This document shows, one piece after another, positions 43,167 through 52,000 of a DNA stretch of 64,000 nt (position 1 is the first letter of the stretch; each line of letters starts with the position of its first letter). The position numbers and the translations under genes were made by a program. The DNA is from an uncultured Candidatus Saccharibacteria bacterium (GTDB lineage Bacteria; Patescibacteriota; Saccharimonadia; Saccharimonadales; Saccharimonadaceae). The stretch is taken from assembly GCA_946222005.1 (NCBI GenBank), contig CAMIHP010000006.1:21959-85958 (forward strand). The letters are read 5' to 3'. A model generated the notes under the pieces. It did no database searches and was not told the DNA's origin. It saw nothing but the letters and a program-made list of their open reading frames with translations.

Positions 43167-43607
43167 ATGAGTAGTCTTACAAAATACAATCCATTTGAGG
43201 AATTGCGCGCATTGCAGCGGCAGCTGTTTGACAATCCCTTTACCACGACACTCAGCCAAGCTGTCGCAACTGATGTCTATACGGTAGATAATACACTGGT
43301 TGTTGAAGCGCACGTGCCAAACTTTGCCGAGGAAGACCTCGATGTAAGCCTTGACAATGGTGCGCTCGTCATCCGCGGCGAACGGCACGAAAAAACCGAG
43401 GACAAACAGCGCAACTACGTCGTTCGTGAGAGCAGCACAAGCTTCTGCCGTCGTGTACAGGTACCAGATGGTAGCGATGTTGAGCAAATTAAGGCCCACC
43501 TGGAGGACGGCATCTTGAGGGTAACGGTACCACTCAAGCCGCTACCTGCGCCGCAAAAAATTGCCGTCAAGAAAATAGCCAAGCACGACAAGAAAACGAA
43601 AAAGTAG
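43167..43607 (+). CDS. Hsp20/alpha-crystallin small heat-shock protein
   Basis: 146 residues. The alpha-crystallin domain spans about 35-130: TVDNTLVVEAHVPNFAEEDL, GALVIRGERHEK, and GILRVTVPL near the end (the G-x-L motif), then a Lys-rich tail containing an I-A-V-like segment. It holds unfolding proteins. ATG 43167 follows AAGGAGG by 7 nt; the longer frame from 43062 crosses the promoter. Confidence 0.95.
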   Translation: MSSLTKYNPFEELRALQRQLFDNPFTTTLSQAVATDVYTVDNTLVVEAHVPNFAEEDLDVSLDNGALVIRGERHEKTEDKQRNYVVRESSTSFCRRVQVPDGSDVEQIKAHLEDGILRVTVPLKPLPAPQKIAVKKIAKHDKKTKK

Positions 43608-43631
43608 TACAAACCATAGCCTTGCGCCAAC

Positions 43632-43658
43632 AAAAGCCGGCATATATGTCGGCTTTTG
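43632..43658 (+). terminator. Terminator of hsp20
   Basis: AAAAGCCG / CGGCTTTT stem (43632-43639 with 43650-43657). Confidence 0.8.
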
Positions 43659-43696
43659 CGCACTATTCACTATTCCTTGCGCTGAGACAAGATAAT

Positions 43697-43723
43697 AAAA
43701 CACCCCTGTAATAGAGGTGTTTT
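43697..43723 (-). terminator. Terminator of fusA
   Basis: AAAACACC / GGTGTTTT stem (43697-43704 with 43716-43723), 22 nt after the fusA stop. Confidence 0.8.
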
Positions 43724-43744
43724 ATAGAGATAATACAAGAAGGC

Positions 43745-45838
43745 TTACTTACTGCGCTTCTCGATAATCTCCTGCGCGACATTTGGTGGGACTTCCTCAT
43801 AGTGGGCAAGTTCCATCGTGCTAGCAGCTCGGCCCTGCGACATCGAGCGGATGTCGCTGGTGTAGCCAAACATGTTTGCCAGTGGCACAATAGCCTTGAC
43901 GAGCTTCGCTCCGCCCATCAAGTCTTCCATTGCCTCAATGCGGCCACGGCGGCTATTGAGGTCGCCAATGATATCACCCATGAACTCCTCAGGCGTCGTC
44001 ACCTCAACCTTCATCACTGGCTCGAGCAAGACTGGGTTGGCCTTCTTGATACCTTCGCGGGCAGCCAGGTGAGCAGCCAGATTGAAGGCGAGCTCGCTTG
44101 AGTCGACATCGTGGTAACTTCCGTCGTACAAGGTTGCCTTGACGTCGACCACTGGGTAGCCAGCAATCACACCACCATCGAGTGTCTCCTTAATACCCTT
44201 CTGCACAGCTGGGCGGTACTCTTGTGGCACCACACCACCCTTGATTTCATCGAAGAATTCGTAGCCCTTGCCTGGCTCGTTCGGCTCAAAGCGCACCCAG
44301 ACATCACCGTATTGGCCACGACCACCAGACTGCTTGGCGTGCTTACCTTGCGCCTCAGCCGTGCCCTTGATAGTCTCGCGGTAGGCGACTTGCGGCTCAC
44401 CAACATTAGCCTCAACGTTAAACTCGCGCTTCATGCGGTCGATCAAAATCTCTAGGTGAAGCTCACCCATACCGCTCATGATAGTCTGGCCAGTCTCTTC
44501 ATCGGTGTAGACGCGGAAGGTTGGGTCTTCTTCTGCCAGGCGTTGCAGAGCAATACCCATCTTTTCTTGGTCGGCCTTAGTCTTAGGCTCCACCGCGATC
44601 GATACCGGTGGCTCGGGGAAGCTAATTGCCTCAAGAGCAATCGGATGCGCTTGATCGCACAAGGTATGCCCCGTAAAGGTGCCCTTCAGGCCCACCACAG
44701 CAGCAATGTCACCAGCACCCACGCTGTCGATCTCTTCGCGCTTGTCGGCGTGCATCCGGACGATGCGCCCCACACGCTCCTTCTCACCTGTCGTCGTGTT
44801 AAGGACGTAGCTACCGGCAGTCAAACGACCGCTGTAGACACGGATGAAGATCAGCTTACCAACAAATGGGTCGGCAGCCAGCTTGAAGGCTAGTGCGGTC
44901 ATTGGTTGCTTGTCATCGGGCTGGCGGCTCACTTCGTCGCCAGTCTTGGGGTTCTTGCCCCAGATTTCACCAACATCGAGCGGGCTTGGCAGGTAATCTA
45001 CCATCAAGTCGAGCACCTTCTCGACGATCACACCGCGGCCATCACCACCCGTCACCAAGAAGAAGTCACCAGCCAAGACACGTTGGCGCAGCGCTGCCTT
45101 GAGCTCGTCAACAGTAATGGCATCCTCACCTTCGTCGAGGAACTTCATCATTAGGTCATCATCGGCCTCAACGGCGTTCTCGACCAGCAGGCTGCGCGCA
45201 TTCTTCGCTTTCTCGAGCATATCAGCTGGGATCTCACCCACCTTGAGTTCGTGGTCGGTGTAGTCATCATAGGTGTAGGCCTTCATGTCAATGAGGTCTA
45301 CTACACCACAGACATCCTTCTCAAAGCCAATTGGCAGGTGGATTGGGAAGGCCTGCTTGCTGAGGCGGTTGTGGATTGACTCGATCGACTTGTAGAAGTC
45401 ACCACCAGTCTGATTGATCTTGTTGATGAAGCAAATGCGGGGCACGCCGTATTTGTTGGCCTGGCGCCACACGGTCTCACTCTGGGCTTCTACCCCCATC
45501 TTGCCATCAAAGACTGTCACTGCGCCATCGAGCACACGCAGGCTACGCTCCACCTCGGCGGTAAAGTCGATGTGCCCAGGGGTGTCGATGATGTTAATCT
45601 TGTGGCCCTTCCAAAAGCAGGTCACTGCTGCAGAGGTAATGGTAATACCACGCTCTTTTTCTTGGCTCATCCAGTCGGTGGTGGCACCACCATCATCACC
45701 GCGCACGGTACCAATCTTGTGGTTAATACCGGTGCGGTACAAAATACCTTCTGTCGTCGTCGTCTTGCCGGCGTCGATATGGGCAATAATACCAATGTTG
45801 CGAAAGTCCTGCAGAGGGACATCCTTGGGGGTTGCCAT
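43745..45838 (-). CDS. fusA: Elongation factor G
   Basis: 697 residues, the usual length. G1 AHIDAGKTT (19-27), RGITITSAA, DTPGHIDF and NKIN are visible, then domains II-V, with the domain IV loop GGRGQYGDVWVRF. EF-G drives ribosome translocation and recycling. It stands alone, without rpsL, rpsG or tuf next to it. A TATAAT at 45899-45904 (minus) is the likely -10. Confidence 0.98.
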   Translation of the reverse strand: MATPKDVPLQDFRNIGIIAHIDAGKTTTTEGILYRTGINHKIGTVRGDDGGATTDWMSQEKERGITITSAAVTCFWKGHKINIIDTPGHIDFTAEVERSLRVLDGAVTVFDGKMGVEAQSETVWRQANKYGVPRICFINKINQTGGDFYKSIESIHNRLSKQAFPIHLPIGFEKDVCGVVDLIDMKAYTYDDYTDHELKVGEIPADMLEKAKNARSLLVENAVEADDDLMMKFLDEGEDAITVDELKAALRQRVLAGDFFLVTGGDGRGVIVEKVLDLMVDYLPSPLDVGEIWGKNPKTGDEVSRQPDDKQPMTALAFKLAADPFVGKLIFIRVYSGRLTAGSYVLNTTTGEKERVGRIVRMHADKREEIDSVGAGDIAAVVGLKGTFTGHTLCDQAHPIALEAISFPEPPVSIAVEPKTKADQEKMGIALQRLAEEDPTFRVYTDEETGQTIMSGMGELHLEILIDRMKREFNVEANVGEPQVAYRETIKGTAEAQGKHAKQSGGRGQYGDVWVRFEPNEPGKGYEFFDEIKGGVVPQEYRPAVQKGIKETLDGGVIAGYPVVDVKATLYDGSYHDVDSSELAFNLAAHLAAREGIKKANPVLLEPVMKVEVTTPEEFMGDIIGDLNSRRGRIEAMEDLMGGAKLVKAIVPLANMFGYTSDIRSMSQGRAASTMELAHYEEVPPNVAQEIIEKRSK

Positions 45839-45898
45839 AGGGGGCTCCTTCTCTCCTTACGTGTTTTTTAGCATGAGTAATACAACTCTCAACGATTG

Positions 45899-45904
45899 AT
45901 TATA
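45899..45904 (-). promoter_or_regulatory. -10 box of fusA
   Basis: TATAAT on the minus strand, 60 nt before ATG 45838; the -35 is not clear. Confidence 0.45.
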
Positions 45905-45964
45905 GCATGGATTGGGTGTGGGTGGTAGAGTAATTATCACCCCTGATAAGCTCATTTGCAGAGA

Positions 45965-46489
45965 CTAGCCAGGCAGCCGTTCGCCGTTTTTTGACCACAC
46001 GCCGTAGCGGTCTGGCGCGGTGGTGCGCATTGCTTGAGGCACGGCATCGTACTCACCTGGTGGTAGGCCGCTTGTATTAACATAGAGTAGCTTGTATTCG
46101 GTTTGCTGAGCATTGGTGACATATAGGTAGGTATTGCTAGTTACATCAGTGGTACTGCCCTGTGTGACACTGGGAAGCGTGGAAATGTAGGTTGGCACCA
46201 ATTGGCGCAAGAATGTGGCGCTATCGCGGCGCTGGTAAGTGGGGGTGGTACTACCAGCAGTCTGAGCAACCGGGTATGCACCATTTTTGGTATAGTAGCG
46301 ATCAAGTGCTTGGCGCATTGCTGTGAGGTCGGCCACGCGAGTCCGCCCCTGTGCACCGGCTTGGATACGTTGGTACGAGACGAGTGTCAATGTAGCAAGG
46401 ATGGCAATAATAACGATCACAACCAGCAACTCTACCACAGTATAGCCAGCGTGTTTTTTCTGCATTAACCGATTTTTCATAGCGCTCAT
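45965..46489 (-). CDS. Type IV pilin-like protein
   Basis: 174 residues. A short basic leader ends KKHAG, then YTVVELLVVIVIIAILATLT: the prepilin peptidase site is Gly15/Tyr16, with Glu at +5 and a long hydrophobic helix. The globular part has ALDRYYTKNGAYPVA, typical of PulG/PilA-like pilins, and no disulfide cysteine pair. It would assemble into a surface fibre or pseudopilus. No other pilus gene is in the window. ATG 46489 lies 7 nt after TATAAT (46497-46502), so it is leaderless; upstream in-frame starts would precede the promoter. Confidence 0.9.
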   Translation of the reverse strand: MSAMKNRLMQKKHAGYTVVELLVVIVIIAILATLTLVSYQRIQAGAQGRTRVADLTAMRQALDRYYTKNGAYPVAQTAGSTTPTYQRRDSATFLRQLVPTYISTLPSVTQGSTTDVTSNTYLYVTNAQQTEYKLLYVNTSGLPPGEYDAVPQAMRTTAPDRYGVWSKNGERLPG

Positions 46490-46496
46490 GCTTTGC

Positions 46497-46525
46497 ATTA
46501 TACGAAGTGCAGTGCGTTTGCGCAA
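46497..46525 (-). promoter_or_regulatory. Promoter of the pilin gene (leaderless)
   Basis: TTGCGC (46520-46525), 17 nt, TATAAT (46497-46502), 7 nt before ATG 46489. Confidence 0.65.
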
Positions 46526-46531
46526 GAGCCA

Positions 46532-46561
46532 TTGCTGCCAACCTAGCTTGCAGTGTATAAT
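46532..46561 (+). promoter_or_regulatory. Promoter of the 46568 gene (leaderless)
   Basis: TTGCTG (46532-46537), 18 nt, TATAAT (46556-46561), 6 nt before ATG 46568. It is divergent from the pilin promoter. Confidence 0.65.
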
Positions 46562-46567
46562 GACACT

Positions 46568-47539
46568 ATGCTATTCAGTGGATCACCCTCCTCACCTCAG
46601 TACCGACGCTCTCGCCTGACGCCGCGCGGGTTAGCGATACGCTTTGCTCTGGCTGGTTTAGTGGTTGTTGCCATCGCAGCAGGGATTATTTATATCGCAA
46701 CTCGGCCACATAAAGCCAAGAATACCGAGCAGCACACCGAGACAAAGACTGGCCCACGGGAGCAGCTCACCGCCGCCAAGACGCTCGAGCGTGCCAAGAA
46801 GTACTTTAAGGGTACAGAAGCCGTTAAGTCATCGCTGTCAACACCGGTCAAGGCCGAAGGTTCTCGCTTTTATTCTATCGCTACCGACCCAAGTAAAACC
46901 AAGAGTGCTGCCGCTACCCTGCCCAAGGCTGAAGCCAAGCGCAATGTCACTGCTCTGGAGCACATGCTCGACTATGATCAATTCACGCGCTATGTCGTGC
47001 AAGATGGCGATAAAGACGGCCCATACCTTGCAGACTTTACACGTAGCAATGGCGACGTAACGTGCCAGATTAGTAATACCCCACTTGACCCAAATGACCC
47101 GAAGAACAAAGAAACTCGCTTTGTTGAGTTTAAATGTCTTGATGCTGCAGATTATAAAGACCTCGCCAAACAGCAAACTCCTCTCTACAATGCTTACTCG
47201 CCTGCCGCAAGTTCGAGTTATAACGTCGGCATTGTCGGCACTATGACGGTGCGCGAAAGCAAGCTTACAGGCTATCGCTTGGCAGAGATACCACTGGGTG
47301 GTGTACAACCCGAGTCGCACCTCTTTAATTCGCAAGGGACGGCGCTGTTTTATCAATCGAGCGATGGCCGCTGGGTCTTCTTCCAGATCCGCCAAAACGA
47401 TATGCTCAGCTGCGACGTCTACAAAGCCCAGCTTCGCAACGCCAAAAAAGTCGACCTGCGGCAAATCTATGAAGGCGACAAATGCCGCGACCTCAGCAAA
47501 GGCGAAGTAGTGACGGTAGAGATGCCGAAGTATCGGTAG
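46568..47539 (+). CDS. Single-TM anchored extracellular protein of unknown function
   Basis: 323 residues: a basic cytoplasmic start, one TM helix (about 24-45), a Lys/Thr-rich linker, then an outer domain. The domain has NGDVTCQISNTPLD, VEFKCLDAADYKDLAKQ, and two later cysteines (LSCDVYK, DKCRDLS). Four cysteines could make two disulfides. The end GEVVTVEMPKYR is strand-like. I do not recognise the family. The gene is divergent from the pilin with a shared 78-nt promoter region, so a role at the cell surface with the pilin is possible but unproven. The ATG is set by the promoter 6 nt upstream. Confidence 0.65.
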   Translation: MLFSGSPSSPQYRRSRLTPRGLAIRFALAGLVVVAIAAGIIYIATRPHKAKNTEQHTETKTGPREQLTAAKTLERAKKYFKGTEAVKSSLSTPVKAEGSRFYSIATDPSKTKSAAATLPKAEAKRNVTALEHMLDYDQFTRYVVQDGDKDGPYLADFTRSNGDVTCQISNTPLDPNDPKNKETRFVEFKCLDAADYKDLAKQQTPLYNAYSPAASSSYNVGIVGTMTVRESKLTGYRLAEIPLGGVQPESHLFNSQGTALFYQSSDGRWVFFQIRQNDMLSCDVYKAQLRNAKKVDLRQIYEGDKCRDLSKGEVVTVEMPKYR

Positions 47540-47604
47540 TACGTTAATTGCACATATAGCTGACACTACACTAACTTATTTAAACTTAGTGATATCATAA
47601 ATAT

Positions 47605-48915
47605 ATGAACACATCCTACGACTGCATCATCATCGGCGGAGGCATGGCAGGGTTAACCTGCGCCGCACATCTCACAGACAGTGGGTTGCATGTCAAGGTA
47701 CTTGAAAAGAATGATCGTCTTGGCGGGCGCATACGGTCTTTCTATGATGAAGACGTCACTATCGAAACTGGTGCATCATTTCTTGCTGGTTTTTATGAGA
47801 CTGCCCACAAACTCGTCAAAGATTGCGGTATGGATGCTTCCTCTCAGAAGGACAGCCAGGAGACATGGCTCTATCGTCCTACGAAGCCGCTTGGCCCAAT
47901 TTGGCCGTTGAGCGCGCTCAAAGCCTCGCCGTCGTTATCTCGCGCTGGCAAGTTACGCGCACTACGCGGAGTCGCTTGTATGCTCCTTGATGCGAAGCGG
48001 CTGACAACACCAGCTATTACACGCGAATTAAAACGATTTGATAATGAAACCGTTGTAACATGGGGAGAAAAGGCGTTTGGGAAAGAGGCCTACCAAAATG
48101 TGCTCGAGCCAATGGTGCGCGCACTATTCTTCTGGGATTGTGCACATACATCACGCGGATTGGTGCCTCCAATTATTAAGGGTGTCATGGAAGACCGGCA
48201 TTTCTATCGCCTACCTTCTGGAATGAGTAGTCTGCCATCCGCAATCGGCGATAAGGTGCCTCATGTATTAAATACACAGGTTGATGCAGTCCGTGCTGAA
48301 AGCCACCACCTTTATCGGGTCGATACATCACAAGGTACATTTAGCGCTAAATCTGTTGTTGTCGCATCACCTGCACGACATGCAATTCGTATCCTGACAG
48401 ACGGCGGCCTGCATTGTAGCAAAAGTCTGAAAGCAATTGACTATAGTTCAGTCACAGTCGGCATAATTAAAACATCTATTTCTGACGACCTTGGCGTTGG
48501 CAATCGAACGATCGTCATTTCAAGTGAGTATGTCACACCACTTGTCGCACTTAAGGTAATTCAGGCAAAGAGCAAGCATGCATATATTCGATTCTATTGG
48601 CGGGCGGAAGGTAGCCTAGAACAGCAGCATCTCCAGCGAGAACTTGTCAATCAGCTGACTAGAATGAACTTACCATCCGTAGCTGACGCTGCACGTCGTG
48701 GTGAGGTGGTAGACGTCGTGCGATGGGATACTGCAATTCCAGTATTTGATGTCGGCAGCGTTGCACGAACAACTGCTGCACGATTTGAAGATGGGCTCCC
48801 ACCAGGTGTCTTTCTGGCCGGAGACTATATGAAAGCGCCCCACCTCGAGGGTGCTGCAGTAAGCGGAGTCCAGGCAGCAACCCGCGTATTAGCATATATT
48901 AGTGACCGTACGTAA
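47605..48915 (+). CDS. FAD-dependent amine oxidase / phytoene desaturase-like oxidoreductase
   Basis: 436 residues. N-terminal dinucleotide-binding motif IIIGGGMAGLTCA (8-20) with KVLEKNDRLGGRIRS, the amine-oxidase/desaturase signature. The C-terminal FAD motif PPGVFLAGDYMKAPHLEGA is also intact. Relatives oxidise amines, protoporphyrinogen or carotenoid precursors; the substrate here is unknown and no carotenoid or haem gene is nearby. No signal peptide. TATCAT ends 6 nt before ATG 47605, suggesting another leaderless start. Confidence 0.85.
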   Translation: MNTSYDCIIIGGGMAGLTCAAHLTDSGLHVKVLEKNDRLGGRIRSFYDEDVTIETGASFLAGFYETAHKLVKDCGMDASSQKDSQETWLYRPTKPLGPIWPLSALKASPSLSRAGKLRALRGVACMLLDAKRLTTPAITRELKRFDNETVVTWGEKAFGKEAYQNVLEPMVRALFFWDCAHTSRGLVPPIIKGVMEDRHFYRLPSGMSSLPSAIGDKVPHVLNTQVDAVRAESHHLYRVDTSQGTFSAKSVVVASPARHAIRILTDGGLHCSKSLKAIDYSSVTVGIIKTSISDDLGVGNRTIVISSEYVTPLVALKVIQAKSKHAYIRFYWRAEGSLEQQHLQRELVNQLTRMNLPSVADAARRGEVVDVVRWDTAIPVFDVGSVARTTAARFEDGLPPGVFLAGDYMKAPHLEGAAVSGVQAATRVLAYISDRT

Positions 48916-48955
48916 TACTTTTAATCATAGTTAGCATCAGAGCATTACTGCTATA

Positions 48956-48989
48956 CAAAAAGAGCCTCACTCTCTCAAGTGGGGCTCTT
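48956..48989. terminator. Bidirectional terminator between the flavoprotein gene and rpoC
   Basis: AAGAGCCTCAC / GTGGGGCTCTT stem (48960-48970 with 48979-48989) lies between two convergent stops. Confidence 0.8.
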
Positions 48990-49010
48990 CTGCTATAGAT
49001 TAGCTATTTC

Positions 49011-52000
49011 CTACAGCTCATCAGTAGCAATTGTCACTTCTGGCTCAGCCTCTTCGGCCTGGGCTTCGGCGACAAACTCATCCTCTGGAGAGTCATTCTC
49101 CTCGAGCGGCAGGGGGTGTGCACCCGTACCAACCGGTACTTTATTACCGATGATGACGTTCTCCTTAAGACCCTTCAGGTGGTCGGCGCGGCCGCTAGTG
49201 GCAGCGTTGATCAGCACGCGAGTCGTGTCTTGGAACGACGCAGCAGACAGCCAGCTATCACTCCAGATACTCACCTTGGTGATACCAAGCAGCAGCTGTG
49301 CATACTGGGCTGGCGTTTTGCCCTGGGCAACGAGCTCCTTGTTGGCATCAACCACTGATGCCTTGGAGATGATGTCGCCCATGACGAAGGTACTGTCGCC
49401 TGGATCATCAATCTGCACCCGGCTGAACATCTGCCGGACGATGATCTCGAGGTGCTTGCCAGCCACATCCTGGCCCTGCGCAGCATAGATACGAAGCACT
49501 TCGTTGATGATGTAGCGCTGGGTTGCCTCTGTGCCCTTAAGGCGCATGAGGTCGTGCAGGTTGAGTGAACCAAGTGTCAGGCGATCGCCTGGCTCGACCA
49601 TGTCACCTGGTTTGACAACGAGGTACATCGTGCCAGGGATTTCGTAGCGGACTGGTGCTGTAGTATTACCTGTGAGGACAAGCGAATCACCAGTGGACTC
49701 AACCACTCCATCAAACGGTGCAGTAAGTGGCTGCGTGCCATCGTCGAATGACGCAATGACGTCGCCAACCTTGACCTTGCTGCCCGATTGTACCATCACC
49801 ATGCGGCCATCAAGCGGCATACGCTCTACCTTTCCTGCTTGCGGCGTGACCTGTACAACGTACTTCTTGCCATCTTCCCAGATATCGACCAAACCAGCGA
49901 CTTCTGTGACGTAGGCCTGACCCTTTGGGTTACGTGCCTCAAAGAGCTCTTCGACACGCGGCAGACCCTGGGTGATGTCTGACCCACCAACACCAGAGCT
50001 GTGGAAGGTATTAAGCGTCAGCTGCGTACCAGGCTCACCGACTGACTGAGCAGCAATGACACCAACTGGCTGCGAACCATCGACGAGTTGGCCAGTTGCC
50101 ATGTCGATCCCATAACTCTTGCGTGGAATACCGTGCAAGTTCTTAGTAGAGAGGACAGATTGGATGCGTACCTGGTCGATCGACTGATCTGCCTCGATAG
50201 CGTTGGCAATCTCACGTGTAATGAGCTGGTCGCGGTCGAGGTGGCCCGGCACTGCCTCGGCGGTGTAGCGGCCAAACAAGCGGTTGCCAAACTCGATCAT
50301 TGTCTCCTCAGACTCATTGCGGTAGATAGTGAAGCCATCGTCGTCACCCTCTTCGTCCTCAACGGTAAAGACATCCTGCGAGACATCGACCAAGCGACGC
50401 GTGAGATAGCCAGAGTCGGCCGTCTTGAGGGCGGTATCGATAAGCCCCTTGCGAGCACCACGCGTTGCCACGAAGGCCTCCAGGCTCGACAATCCTCGCT
50501 TGAAGTTGCTACGCACTGGCAGCTCAATCTCGCGGTTAGCAGCATCCACCTGGATACCGATCATCGCACTGGCTAGCTTAATATTGTTGACGCTACCACG
50601 AGCACCAGAGTTCACCATCGTTGCGACAGAGGTATCCATGTGGGCCAATTGGCTGCGCAAGAAGTCCTCTACCTTGCGGTCGACGGTACGCCAGTTGTTG
50701 ACGGTCAATGTGTAGCGCTCATCCTCAGTGATAAGCCCTTGGTCGAGCTGCTCCGAGATCGCAGCAGAACGTGCGTCACCCTCAGCCACGAAGTCAGCAA
50801 TTTCGTCGAAGCTGAGATAGTCTTCCATGCCAGTCGACACCGCAGCAGTGGTGGCAAAGCGGAAGGCCAAGCCCTTCATGCGGTCAGCAGTGATAGCAGT
50901 CTCAGTAGCGCCATAGCGCTCGAAAATCTGACCAAGCACCCGCTTAAGCTCTTTCTTGGTCTGGACGTTGTTGTTGTAGGGGAAGTCCTCTGGCAGGATC
51001 TCGTTGAAGAAGACACGCCCCAGGGTGGTTGTCCGGATCTCACCCTTAGCCCGGATGCGGATCGGGCTCTGCAGGTGGAGCTTGCCCATGTCGTAGGCTA
51101 GCTCAGCAGCCCGGCTATCGGCAAAGACGGCGACAGTATCAGTCTGAGCCGAAGGCTTCTCGTATGTGAGGTAGTAGTTGCCGAGCACCACGTCCTGGTC
51201 GATACTGAGGACAGGGCTGCCGTCAGCAGGCTTCAGCAGGTTATTGACGGCACTCATCAGCTCGCGCGCTTCGGCCTGTGCCTCGGCACTGAGCGGCAGG
51301 TGAACAGCCATCTGGTCGCCATCGTAGTCGGCATTAAAGCCGTTAGCGACGAGTGGGTGAAGCTGGATCGCCTTACCCTCAACCAGCTTTGGCTGGAAGG
51401 CTTGGATACTCAAACGGTGCAATGATGGCGCACGGTTAAGTAGGACATACTTACCCTTGATTACCTCATCCAGCGCGTCCCATACGACCGCTTCGCCTGC
51501 CTCAATTAGGCGCGTTGCACTCCGGATGTTGTGTGCATAATCGCCCTTAATGAGCCAGCTGATAACAAATGGCTTGAAGAGCTCGATCGCCATCTGCTTT
51601 GGTAGGCCACACTGGTGGATCTTGAGCTTCGGGCCCACCACGATGACCGAACGGCCTGAGTAGTCGACACGCTTACCCAGCAAGTTCTGGCGAAAGCGCC
51701 CTTGCTTACCCTTAAGCATATCGCTAATACTCTTAAGGCGGCGGCGCCCACCAGTTGCATTGACGGCACGACCACCACGAGCAGCCGAGTTGTCGATCAA
51801 GCTATCAACGGCCTCTTGCAGCATGCGCTTCTCATTGTGCTGGATTACCTCTGGTGCATTGAGCTCGATGAGCTTCTTGAGGCGGTTATTACGGTTAATG
51901 ACGCGGCGATAGAGGTCATTGAGGTCGCTCGTTGCAAAGCGCCCACCACTCAGGGCTACCATTGGCCGCAAGTCTGGTGGGATGACCGGCAGAACCGTCA

